Of a DNA stretch of 64,000 bases, positions 10,229 to 18,908 are shown piece after piece. Numbering within the stretch: position 1 is the stretch's first letter; each line of letters opens with the position of its first letter. Source of the stretch: Diplonema japonicum (lineage: Eukaryota > Euglenozoa > Diplonemea > Diplonemida > Diplonemidae); the NCBI GenBank assembly GCA_964019335.1, contig OZ025719.1, forward strand, positions 355,950 through 419,949, written 5' to 3'. Under the pieces are notes generated by a model, which was given only the letters and a program-made list of their open reading frames with translations, did no database searches and had not been told where the DNA came from. Both the position numbers and the translations under genes were made by a program.

Positions 10229-10431
10229 TTTTAACCACCCCCCACGCTCCCCCTTCCTTTTCCTTTTCCAGTTTCAAAGGAACAGAAAGATTTCGCAAAG
10301 AACTCCCAAATTTCCCCCCCTTTACTTTTTTTCCCCTTTTTTTTGATAGTTTTCTTATCTCTCTTATCCCAGCATTTTCTTTTTTTTTTTCTTTTTTGCA
10401 CACAGCAAGCACCCATAGGTGTTGCTGCAGA

Positions 10432-12792
10432 ATGACACGAATAGCTGTTCCACCAATACCAAAGCCTCCGGGTCTTCCAAAAAGGCAATGGCCTGTGGCA
10501 AAGGAGATAAGCTTACCGGAAATAGAGACTGTGAACACGAGCAATGGCAAAAAGATGATTTACAAGTACAAAGAGAGGAAAACAGAGGACAGTGCAGTGG
10601 CGATGTCGGTGGCGCTGTCATTAAAATGGAAGAAGCCTGTCGTTCGAAAGAAAACCACAACTCAAGACGACGAGAAGCAAGAGCTGGAACTGAAGATGAT
10701 GCAAGCAAAGCTGCATGCACTGCAGGCACATGCCAATGAGAGGGAGCAGAAGCTCCTGGAGCTGAACAGCAGTAATGCAGGTTACAACGGTATTGCCTTC
10801 TTGCAATGGCGCCACGAGGAGACGCAGAACAAGGCGAAGATCAAGCAGCAGCTCCGTCCCACGCCTTCAAGTGTCACCATGGACTGCGATGTAGGCGGTC
10901 CTGAGGTTCTCCGCCAGATGCTGTTGAGCAATAAGTCGTTGGCCAAGCCGCCTTGTCGTGTCGCAACACCGCCGGTGAGAGCCCCGACCCCTCCTGCCCC
11001 ACGGCCTTCTGCCACCGTACCCGGCTCTCGTCGTGTTTCCAAAGAAGAGCTCGAGCTTCGCAAGCTGCTCCACACCGTTAAGGACCCAGCTCACTCCAAG
11101 ATCGCCCGTCTCTGGTGTGACCCCTCCGCCTACGCCCAGTCCCTCATTGAGGAACGTGTCAATGCTCGTGCCCCTGACTTTGGCAAAGCCCCCGACGTGA
11201 CGGGCCGTGGCGTAAGCCGTGCCACCACCGAAGAGCTTGCACTCAACACCAGCCGCCCACCCTCAGCAGAGCAGCGAAGCAGAGACCGCAGACTGCAGGT
11301 CATCGTCAACAAAAAACACGCTTTAGAAAGGGAAGCCATCGCCGTCCACCTCCGGAACACGGTCCCCAAAAAAGGCAGAAGCTTGATGCAGCACTGCTAC
11401 GCCATTGCCTTGGAAAACCCCGACAATTTGAAGGTGAAGTTCGGTGCCCTGAGGACACTTGCGAGACTATCAGTAGGCGTGTTCAGTAGGATTGAAGCGC
11501 TGCAGCTAGCGGCTGAGAAGACTATCACATTAAGGACGGAAGGGCAGAAGAAAAGGGTGCGTGGTTTGTTGCCAAACCTTTATGCTCTGGGGGAAGCATG
11601 CAAGAAGAAGGAGAGGAGATTCCCCACTTCAGACTTGCTCAAGTTGGACATGCTGAGGCAAGCAAGACAGATCGGCTGTAGCAAGGCGCACCTTTGCACA
11701 CAGGATGAACAGCATGATGAACCAGTAGACAGCGAGTACCCTGGCAGACACCTTTTGAGCATGCTCACGGCTGCAGAGAGAACCTGCAATGAGACCGACA
11801 AGTGTTATCCACGCCTTGCGGCATTCCAAGGTCTGCTGCATGCGTCTGCACCTTTGCCACTCCCGAGGTGGTATGCTATCTCATCATTACCGAAGTTCCC
11901 GCCCTTAATGGGGGTACTGAAGACGGTGAAGGGGCAGAACATTGCAGGGCTGGGGCCACTGAACGAAGCATGCCAGAGCGTGAATTCGTGCCTGCCGCTG
12001 CACGTCCTGCCGGTGCGTGTTGTGAAAGTCTGCAAGTTCAATGGAGTAAAGCAGCTGTTGAAATGCGTGGAGGCGGCGAGTACCCACACAGGTATCGCCT
12101 TACTGGAGCGTGCCTTGCAACAGCACCCAACTGTGAATTATCATTGGCCATATGTCAGGGCGTGCAACTGGGGGTTCTTGAGCGCCTTGCATGAGATAGT
12201 TGAAGACACGGTGTACAACGGCCTGGTAATGCTGTACAACTCTTTGAAGAAGGACCCCTTCGTAGGGTACAGGATGCCGGTGCTGAGGCGTTTCGAGGAA
12301 CGGTACTGCGGACTAAGAGCACTTGCAATGCTGACAACAGAGGACCGGAGGTACGTGGAGAGCGACGCGAGGGGAGTGAAGGCGTTAGTGCTTACAGCCA
12401 TTCCTAACGATGCAGGGAAGTACTACAGACACCCCGAGGTCCGACTTGGTCTTGGTTTGCAAATGCTTGCAAGGGCGCGGACCCCTGGTAGTGCTGCCTG
12501 CAGCGCTCTCTTCCGTGCACAGGCCATCAAGACCTATGAGAACTGTACTCTCGCCGACGTGCTGCTTCTTGCATCAGAAAAACACAGCGGTCTCGCCCTC
12601 CTTGCCAGCCTCCTAAATCCGAAGTATGCTTGTCTTGAAGCCTTGGTTCGGGTTGCTCCCAGCACAAGTGTGTACCTCAAGGCGTTGGTTGCAAGCACCA
12701 ACTCTCCCATTCCTGGGGTTCAGGTGCTTGCTAGCATGATGGAGCCCCATCAGGAAGGCTTGAAATGCTTGTGGACCGCCGCGGGGAAATAA
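10432..12792 (+). CDS. Unrecognised alpha-helical protein (786 aa)
   Basis: The frame is open from 10201 through poly-T, but coding-like sequence starts at the ATG at 10432 (MTRIAVPPIPKPPG). A pyrimidine tract with CACACAG at 10400-10405 lies just upstream. Residues about 70-110 form a short coiled coil (KQELELKMMQAKLHALQAHANEREQKLL spread over that region). Residues about 160-200 are Pro/Arg-rich. From about residue 300 to the end the protein is Leu/Ala-rich and helical, with irregular repeats containing GLxxL and ALxxL patterns, as in an alpha-solenoid. I do not recognise a family and see no catalytic motif. The stop is TAA at 12790-12792. Confidence 0.75.
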   Translation: MTRIAVPPIPKPPGLPKRQWPVAKEISLPEIETVNTSNGKKMIYKYKERKTEDSAVAMSVALSLKWKKPVVRKKTTTQDDEKQELELKMMQAKLHALQAHANEREQKLLELNSSNAGYNGIAFLQWRHEETQNKAKIKQQLRPTPSSVTMDCDVGGPEVLRQMLLSNKSLAKPPCRVATPPVRAPTPPAPRPSATVPGSRRVSKEELELRKLLHTVKDPAHSKIARLWCDPSAYAQSLIEERVNARAPDFGKAPDVTGRGVSRATTEELALNTSRPPSAEQRSRDRRLQVIVNKKHALEREAIAVHLRNTVPKKGRSLMQHCYAIALENPDNLKVKFGALRTLARLSVGVFSRIEALQLAAEKTITLRTEGQKKRVRGLLPNLYALGEACKKKERRFPTSDLLKLDMLRQARQIGCSKAHLCTQDEQHDEPVDSEYPGRHLLSMLTAAERTCNETDKCYPRLAAFQGLLHASAPLPLPRWYAISSLPKFPPLMGVLKTVKGQNIAGLGPLNEACQSVNSCLPLHVLPVRVVKVCKFNGVKQLLKCVEAASTHTGIALLERALQQHPTVNYHWPYVRACNWGFLSALHEIVEDTVYNGLVMLYNSLKKDPFVGYRMPVLRRFEERYCGLRALAMLTTEDRRYVESDARGVKALVLTAIPNDAGKYYRHPEVRLGLGLQMLARARTPGSAACSALFRAQAIKTYENCTLADVLLLASEKHSGLALLASLLNPKYACLEALVRVAPSTSVYLKALVASTNSPIPGVQVLASMMEPHQEGLKCLWTAAGK

Positions 12793-12929
12793 ACTTTCGT
12801 AGCGCATTATACTTTTTGTACGTTCTTTTTTCCTCCCTTACCGGAGCACTTCCGTGCTCTTTTTAAGTGGCAGAAGTTCTTTTTTTCTCTTTTTTTGCTG
12901 CTGTCTGCAAAACGACACACACAGAGGAC

Positions 12930-14372
12930 ATGAGTGATGAGCCGTTGGGCGACAGGCTGAACTGTGTTGTTTCTTTTGGGTGCACGTGCATCGGCGTTCC
13001 TGTATTAGTGTTGGGGATCACGGCACTGCATACCGTGTGCGATGTGTGGGGAGATGAGAAGTATTTCAGCACGTGGTCGCTGCTGGACTCTACGTTAGTT
13101 TGCTGCAACGCATCATGCCCAATGCTAGTGAAGCTGGACACCTGCGGCTGGGTCGGGCACAACACAAGTGGCGAGTACGGAGATGACTGCATCGTGGGTC
13201 ACGAACCACCTTTCAAGTGGTGCTGGTCGGACAAGCGCTGTGAGCTAGGCAACTACAACAACGTAGGCCTGGCTATCGTCCTCATCTCCTTCGGCGCTTT
13301 GTTCCTTGCAGGGTCTGTGGGCCTTGCTATCACTGGCATCTGCCCCAACGTTCCTATCATAGTCCGACGGCTTCTTGCAAGACGTGATGTTAACACGCAG
13401 CTCAAGACCCTCCGTAGCAGAGCCACCACTTGGCTGCTTGTGGCACACCAGCCCGGCACTCTTGTGCACCTCCCTATGGAGCTCAGCCTTCTCGTGCTTG
13501 AATATTCTATGAACGGCCCCTTCGACAGGACCCCGCCTTCCCCCATCGCGTCGTCCCTCGGGCTGCCCGACCCTGACGCCATCTCGCTTGACCATTCTCT
13601 CCTGCCCATGCCGTGGAGGGACCCTGCCATGTCAAAGCTGATCGAGAACATCGTGCAGTACTTGAGGGACGGGACGCCGGGTGTGTTCCAAGGGTCCGTC
13701 ACTGGGAACATGGCGCTGAGGGACTGCGAGGGCGAGGCAGTGATGGAGTTCACAGGAAGGGGGTTGGAGCCGGTACCCTTGCAGGATGTGACTTCTGTGA
13801 TGCTGCGGCATCCGCACATGGTAGATATCCATCAGACGGGAGGAGAGGTTGTGGTTGTAGGCTTGGGAGAAACAGACTGGGAGGCATGGTCAGTCATGCT
13901 GAAGTATGCAAATAAATATCTATGTAAATTATTCATCAGGTGCCTTGGGGTAGATGTGAGCTGGCGAGAAAGGTACGTCGCACAGGAGGACGTGCATGGG
14001 CTATCCATAGAGGACAGGGAAGCGGTCGAGGTCGCGCATATCGAGCCAAGCGTCTTGCGGCAAGTCATGATGCTCATCAGCAGCTTCGCGATGCCCTTCA
14101 CGGAGCACCAGGTGCGGCAGTCAGGAATCCACGATCTGGACATCATGAGCACTTCTGAACTACTCCAGCTCCTCGTCTCACGGAACACCCTCACCACCAT
14201 CTCGCAGACCAGATGTGGCAAGTCTTGGACCACCTATGCCTACGCTGCTTCTCTTCTGTCTCACGGTTTCCGTCTCGATACACACGAGAGTTCCTTAGTG
14301 ACTGAATGCGAGGATGAGGATGAGGATGAGGAGTACGCAGACGAAACGACACACTTACTTGCTTGTAATTGA
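12930..14372 (+). CDS. Two-pass membrane protein with Cys-rich loop, unknown function
   Basis: The first ATG in the open frame is at 12930, giving 480 aa. Two hydrophobic segments are clear: residues about 12-37 and about 112-138. The loop between them (about 75 aa) has many Cys residues and an N-x-S/T site, which suggests an extracellular or lumenal, disulfide-bonded loop. A long soluble region follows, with an FDRTPPSP stretch and several leucine-rich helices, and the tail is very acidic (ECEDEDEDEEYADE). I recognise no family. The segment coded around 13910-13945 is locally AT-rich and could hide a short in-frame intron, but I could not place one with confidence. Confidence 0.7.
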   Translation: MSDEPLGDRLNCVVSFGCTCIGVPVLVLGITALHTVCDVWGDEKYFSTWSLLDSTLVCCNASCPMLVKLDTCGWVGHNTSGEYGDDCIVGHEPPFKWCWSDKRCELGNYNNVGLAIVLISFGALFLAGSVGLAITGICPNVPIIVRRLLARRDVNTQLKTLRSRATTWLLVAHQPGTLVHLPMELSLLVLEYSMNGPFDRTPPSPIASSLGLPDPDAISLDHSLLPMPWRDPAMSKLIENIVQYLRDGTPGVFQGSVTGNMALRDCEGEAVMEFTGRGLEPVPLQDVTSVMLRHPHMVDIHQTGGEVVVVGLGETDWEAWSVMLKYANKYLCKLFIRCLGVDVSWRERYVAQEDVHGLSIEDREAVEVAHIEPSVLRQVMMLISSFAMPFTEHQVRQSGIHDLDIMSTSELLQLLVSRNTLTTISQTRCGKSWTTYAYAASLLSHGFRLDTHESSLVTECEDEDEDEEYADETTHLLACN

Positions 14373-14447
14373 AGTCATACCTCTTTTTCTTTAGTTATTT
14401 ATTTATTTCGCTTTATAGCTGAACTAGACTCTGAGCTTTTTTTTTTG

Positions 14448-15050
14448 CGAGTGGTGGCGTTGCGTGACAGTAGAGCAGCGGAGAGGACGGTGCATGTTAT
14501 AAGACCATATCCTTGGAAAGAGACGACGACCGGAACAAGATGCCCGGTACCGACGGAGGAGATGCTTGTTGCGCACGGAGCAACGGGTGAGATACTGAAA
14601 AAGCAGTTGAAACATGTGCTACCCTGGCTGCAAGGTCTGAGGTGGTACCTAGGATCGAAGAAGACGTCAATCACCACGATGGAGCTGGCAATTGATTTTG
14701 AGATGACGACCGGTATATCCTTATACGGGGAACATGGGGAGAGCAGTCTGTTGGAGAGAAAAGCCGCACGTCTGCGGTACATCCTCAATAGAGTGCAAGC
14801 ATGTGCGGCAAAGGGCAACAAAAGCGGCTTCCCGGCAAGATGGATGACCAGAGTACACTCCCTGAGAAACCTGGGCGCACCAGCGATGCATGGCTACGAC
14901 AAGAGACCCTTGTTCTCGTCAACCCAAACAGCCCCCTATTTGGAGGGACTGCGACCGATGTTCTTAGCGCAGATGCCGTCCATGACGGACAGGCAAACCC
15001 CGACGGCCGGCACCAGGATGCAACCGCAGAATGGTGACAGGCACGTGTAG
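14448..15050 (+). mobile_element. Non-LTR retrotransposon remnant 3: C-terminal RT tail
   Basis: This open frame without ATG starts directly after a poly-T run and ends with TAG at 15048-15050. It carries the same tail signatures as remnants 1 and 2 in diverged form: a PWKETTTGTRCPVP block, MELAIDFEMTTGISLYG, and a GFPARWMTRVHSLRNLG block followed by KRPLFSSTQTA. The zinc finger is missing, so the truncation lies further 3'. It is too diverged from remnants 1 and 2 to derive from the same source copy. The 15051-15396 spacer holds only homopolymers. Confidence 0.65.
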
Positions 15051-15396
15051 GATCCCCCGTCCACGGTGGGCACCAACCAGCGCACCGCAAAAATAGATCG
15101 AGTTTTTTTTTTTTTTTTTTTTTTTTTTGCGGGAAATCGGGGGAAGGAAAACAAGGAACTGGAAAAAAAAAAGTGAGAGAACGGGGAGGGAGGGGGAAAA
15201 AAATCTCCCTCCACCCCACCATTTTTTGACTTTATGTTTTCTTCTTTTTTTTAGACGCTCCCCCCCCCCCCTCCACCGACATGTAGTTTCTCTTCTTGTT
15301 TCCTCTATTTCTTTCCAATTTTTTTTATTGTACTGACTGCGAAAGAATTTCAAAAAAAATATTGGGAAAAAGGAAAAAAAAAAAAAAAAAAGAAAA

Positions 15397-16188
15397 ATGC
15401 CGGATTTAGATGTGGGGCAAGGTTCCGTAGTGATCAAGATACCTTCGAGGCTGATCCCACAGTTCTCGATCGCTGTGGCGTTGGTGACGATCTTGGGCAG
15501 CGTCATGTCGTGTTTCTACCACAAGCATGATTTTGGCGGGACGTACTGGCCTTACATCAGCGACACGGCAAAAGAAATGCCTCAGGCTGGGTTCTTCTCC
15601 TACGGGATGTCACTAACGAGTCTCATGATATTTATCACAGTCCTCATTCACCACGGAAAGCTGAAACTGAACCTCTACGCGTTATCAGGACAGGAGAGTG
15701 ACGGGGCTGGTTTTAAACGGGCGAAAATGGCCAGGTTCATGGGTTGCTTTGCAGCTCCAAACCTTGGACTCCTAGCCTGCTTCGACACCTCAAGGTCCCC
15801 TGGGCTTCATATGTTATTTGTCGTATTATTCTTCATACCCTGTCTAATCTATTTCATGTGTATAATTTCCGTGTATCGAATGATGGTCGCAAAGCTTCAC
15901 AAGCGGCGTAAGGAAGGATGCCCCAGGATTAAGAGGCTCTCTTATGTGTCATTGGAAACTAGTCTCAGGTGGAAGACCCGGATAGGGGCCGCCTTCACTC
16001 TATTTTTCTTCCTTTACCTACCCCTAGGCATGTATCTGGTGACGGACTGGTACGTGTACTCTAACGATGTGATTGTGCACAGCTTCCGAGCGGTGTGCCA
16101 ACACATCACCGTGGCCTGCATCATCCTCTTCTTTGGGAGCATGTATTTCGACTTTGGAGACCTCGTCTTCAGAATAGTCCAAACATGA
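15397..16188 (+). CDS. Frag1/DRAM/Sfk1-family multi-pass membrane protein
   Basis: An ATG at 15397 follows an A-rich leader and gives 263 aa. Hydrophobic segments lie near residues 21-42, 65-87, 107-125, 130-155, 193-213 and 230-256, consistent with the six-helix layout of the Frag1/DRAM/Sfk1 family. The diagnostic pattern PYISDTAKEMPQAGFFSYG lies after the first helix, and the last helix ends in GSMYFDFGD. Family members act in autophagy and lysosomal signalling (DRAM), GPI-anchor lipid remodelling (PGAP2) or plasma-membrane phosphoinositide regulation (Sfk1). The sequence does not tell which applies. The gene is single-exon and sits between two retroelement remnants. Confidence 0.75.
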   Translation: MPDLDVGQGSVVIKIPSRLIPQFSIAVALVTILGSVMSCFYHKHDFGGTYWPYISDTAKEMPQAGFFSYGMSLTSLMIFITVLIHHGKLKLNLYALSGQESDGAGFKRAKMARFMGCFAAPNLGLLACFDTSRSPGLHMLFVVLFFIPCLIYFMCIISVYRMMVAKLHKRRKEGCPRIKRLSYVSLETSLRWKTRIGAAFTLFFFLYLPLGMYLVTDWYVYSNDVIVHSFRAVCQHITVACIILFFGSMYFDFGDLVFRIVQT

Positions 16189-16235
16189 TTTTTTTTTTGA
16201 AGAAAAAGAAGAGGGGGGGGGGGGGGGGGGGGGGT

Positions 16236-16790
16236 ACTAAGAGGGAGGAAAAAAAAAGAACGGACAAGGACTTCGGCAAGCTACCGGCAGGGGATGTCCT
16301 ACGGGAGTACACGAAGGAGGTGCTGAGGTGGATGCGGCAACTGCGCTGGTATGCAGGCAGCAGGAACACGTCAGTGTCGACGGTGGAGCTGGCACTGGAT
16401 TTCGAGAACGTGACCGGGAAGACCCTTGGAGGGAAGCTGGGGGATCTCGCAGAAGTGCAGCAGAAAGCGAGGAGATTGCATGGACTGATGAAGAAGATCT
16501 GGCACACATGGGAGCTAGGGAGGGTACTGAAGAAGGTGAAAGGAAGGAGGGCCTTCCCAGCTGAGCCGAGCACAAGGGTGCACACACAACGAACCATCGG
16601 GAGGACAAAGGCGGTGATCGGATGGAACAGGAGGGCGATATTTGCATCACCGAAGACCAAGCATGACCTAGAGGCGTTGAAAGGACAATGGGCGAGAGAA
16701 CGAAGAGAAAGAGCGGCCAGGCTGGGGAGAAGGCCGGCAAGACCACCAAAGGAGGAGAAACCGCTGCTGAAAGGGGATAGGTGCAGGTAG
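16236..16790 (+). mobile_element. Non-LTR retrotransposon remnant 4: C-terminal RT tail
   Basis: The tail begins directly after a run of about 21 G (16214-16234) and stays open to the TAG at 16788-16790. It has WMRQLRWYAGSRNTSVSTVE and ELALDFENVTGKTLGG, the same landmarks as the other remnants, then RRAFPAEPSTRVHTQRTIG and NRRAIFASPKTKHDLEALKG. The final 30 residues are Arg/Pro-rich and differ from the SINR end of copies 1 and 2, so it belongs to another subfamily. The 16791-17181 spacer has poly-G, poly-C and poly-T runs and no gene. Confidence 0.65.
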
Positions 16791-17181
16791 AAGATGAGAA
16801 CAAGGGGGCGTCTCACAAAGACGAACACAAAGAATTGTTGTAGCATTTGTTGGGGGGGGGGGGGGGGGGCTACAGGATTACCCCCTCTTCCCACAACAAT
16901 CAAAAAACTTTTTTTTTTGTTCGACTTGTCACCTTGACATTAAAAGACGGATTTTTTTTTTCCCCCTCTTGATTTTTTTTTTTGAATACAAATAACAAAA
17001 AACACTGTTATTTCGTAGTTTTCACAGGACGTTACAAAAAAAAAAAGAAGCTTTTCTTTTGTTTGTTTTAAGCAAGATAATCTCCATAACCTATTAGGGT
17101 TTTTTTTTCCGATACCCCCCCCCCATTATTTAGAAAAAACCCCCACCCCCCAACTACACAAAGGAAAGAGAGAGAGGAGAA

Positions 17182-18480
17182 ATGCTCACGTTACGGCGTG
17201 CAGTGCCCGTGGTGCGAAGGGCGAGCATAAACATAGTGCGTTGGTGTGGAGAACCGGCATGGGCGGCGGAGGCAAGAAAGAAATACGAAGAAGAACAGAG
17301 AAGAAGAGCAGCACGGAAGGCCCAGGTAGAACAGGTAGACCTAGCAAACGAAGTAGAAGTGGAAGATGAGTTACAAGTGGAAGACGCGTCTCACGAACTA
17401 CCGGTCGTGGAGGACGACGGGTGGCTGCTGTGGCAAAACCATGATGCTTGTCCTTCTGACATGGGCACTCAATGGAACCCATCGAGCGACGACATCGCTG
17501 GCGGCGGCATCCGGTCTGTGGAGGAGGCGAAGTTCCACTGCATCAAGAACGGCTACGGCGGCTTCACGCAGAAGTGGTCCCTTATCTACTACTTCAAGTC
17601 AAACACCCCCCGCCGCCTCACCGCTGCCAGGCAGCACGTCAAGAAAGACGAGAAAGGCATGTTGCACCTGTACGTGGCCCCAACCCTAGACGGCGTCACC
17701 GCCCTCACCCCTGAACTTGACAAACGCCTCAAGGACGCAATTGCTGCAGGCACCGCGCCTGTCAAGAAGGACATGGATATTGACCTTGATGACGATGATG
17801 AGGACTGGGACATCCCCGAGGACCTGAAGAGCCTTGCCGACAACGCGGAGACAGAAAAGGAGACAGGGGAGGAAAAGCCGGCTGAAGCGGCAAGCCAAAA
17901 CAAAGAAGAAGAGAAGAAGACCACGGCAGGCCAAAACAAAGAGGAAGAGAAGAAGACCACGGCAGGCCAAAAAAAAGAGGAAGAGAAGAAGACCACGGAA
18001 AACAAAAAGCAGCCTGTTGAAAAGCAGCCGTGGGGTCATCGGAAGGTCGGCGACGGGGGCCTGTTCGCACAATTCGGGGGGATGACGAAGAAAGAGCAGA
18101 AAGACTCGGCCAAACCGAGCAGAACCCACCCAGCGAGGAAGCGACCTGTGGAAAAGAAACCACCATTAGTGAAGAACACACCTCAAGTGCAGAAAGCACC
18201 AGTGCAACCAAAACCCGAACAAGACAAAAGCACAAACAGCCTTCTCCCCAAAGGTAGCCCCGTAGTGGCCACAATTGACATAAAAGTGAAGGGCGCGACC
18301 GTCATCACAGCAGGCACACAAGGTGTGGTCAAGGGTGCCACCAAAGCCGACAGAATGCATGTAGAGTTTTCCCGCAGGGTCGATGGCAAGTATGGAAGAT
18401 ATCCCTTTTTTTTAAAAAAAATTTTTTTCTCAAGGAACCCCAACCTCAACGTCACGATGAAAGAAGTGACCCTGCTGTGA
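17182..18480 (+). CDS. Lys/Glu-rich protein with likely mitochondrial presequence and C-terminal SH3/KOW-like fold
   Basis: The ATG at 17182 starts MLTLRRAVPVVRRASINIVR, an Arg-rich amphipathic stretch like a mitochondrial presequence. Residues about 76-160 form a compact domain with WLLWQNHDACPSDMG, WNPSSDD and NGYGGFTQKWSLIYY, which I cannot assign. A low-complexity linker holds four near-perfect copies of an EEEKKTTAGQ unit (about 239-275). The C-terminus has a beta-rich GTQGVVKGAT...MHVEFSRRVDGK pattern like a KOW/SH3-type barrel. An in-frame 45-nt segment at 18390-18434 (GTATGG...TCAAG, full of T and A) looks like an intron; removing it joins VDGK to NPNLNVTMKEV and gives 417 aa instead of 432. 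The function is unknown. Confidence 0.65.
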   Translation: MLTLRRAVPVVRRASINIVRWCGEPAWAAEARKKYEEEQRRRAARKAQVEQVDLANEVEVEDELQVEDASHELPVVEDDGWLLWQNHDACPSDMGTQWNPSSDDIAGGGIRSVEEAKFHCIKNGYGGFTQKWSLIYYFKSNTPRRLTAARQHVKKDEKGMLHLYVAPTLDGVTALTPELDKRLKDAIAAGTAPVKKDMDIDLDDDDEDWDIPEDLKSLADNAETEKETGEEKPAEAASQNKEEEKKTTAGQNKEEEKKTTAGQKKEEEKKTTENKKQPVEKQPWGHRKVGDGGLFAQFGGMTKKEQKDSAKPSRTHPARKRPVEKKPPLVKNTPQVQKAPVQPKPEQDKSTNSLLPKGSPVVATIDIKVKGATVITAGTQGVVKGATKADRMHVEFSRRVDGKYGRYPFFLKKIFFSRNPNLNVTMKEVTLL

Positions 18481-18526
18481 TTGGCATTCAGGAGTGAAAC
18501 ATAATCAGGTGCTGACCTCCCAGTAG

Positions 18527-18613
18527 GTTAGTCGGCAGAACGATCGCTTAAAAGGCAGGATCACACCTGCTGAGCAAGAGCGACACAAAGAGAGCCGGGG
18601 TGCTTTCTCTTTG
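18527..18613 (+). other. Candidate structured RNA or 3'UTR element
   Basis: Three short hairpins lie in a row after the preceding stop codon. AGGT pairs with ACCT near 18527-18538; GCAGG (18555-18559) pairs with CCTGC (18566-18570) around a 6-nt loop; and CAAAGAGA (18586-18593) pairs perfectly with TCTCTTTG (18606-18613). A poly-C run follows. The segment is more GC-balanced than the spacer around it and contains TTAGTCGGCAGAAC, which resembles a tRNA D-arm, but no T-arm or anticodon stem can be formed. It could be a snoRNA, an mRNA element or chance. Confidence 0.25.
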
Positions 18614-18908
18614 TTCCCCCCCCCCCCCCCCCCCTCTTGATCACCCCTCCCCCCACCATCGATTGCCAGATATCGAAAATAGTATTATTTTTTGTTAAAT
18701 CATTTAACTGATTTCTTGTTTCCCCCATTTTTTTTTAAATCTGAATGTTTTTTTTTAGGCGTTCTGTCACATACCGCAGGTACCCTTAAATGTCTCTTTT
18801 TTTTTTTTTTTTTTATTTATTTTTTTTTTTTTTATTTGCCCACAACGAAGAAAACATGAACATACACAACAAGGTACCTCCCTTCCTCGCATCTGAATAA
18901 ACGGCAAG

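Noticed and set aside
17430-17600. Possible NDUFS4-type complex I domain (WLLWQNHDAC...YGGF)
   Set aside because: The spacing and conserved residues of that family do not line up; only a few aromatic residues agree.
18515-18590. A tRNA-like segment with GGTTAGTCGGCAGAAC
   Set aside because: It resembles a D-arm, but no anticodon stem, T-arm (GTTCGAATCC type) or matching acceptor stem can be formed around it.
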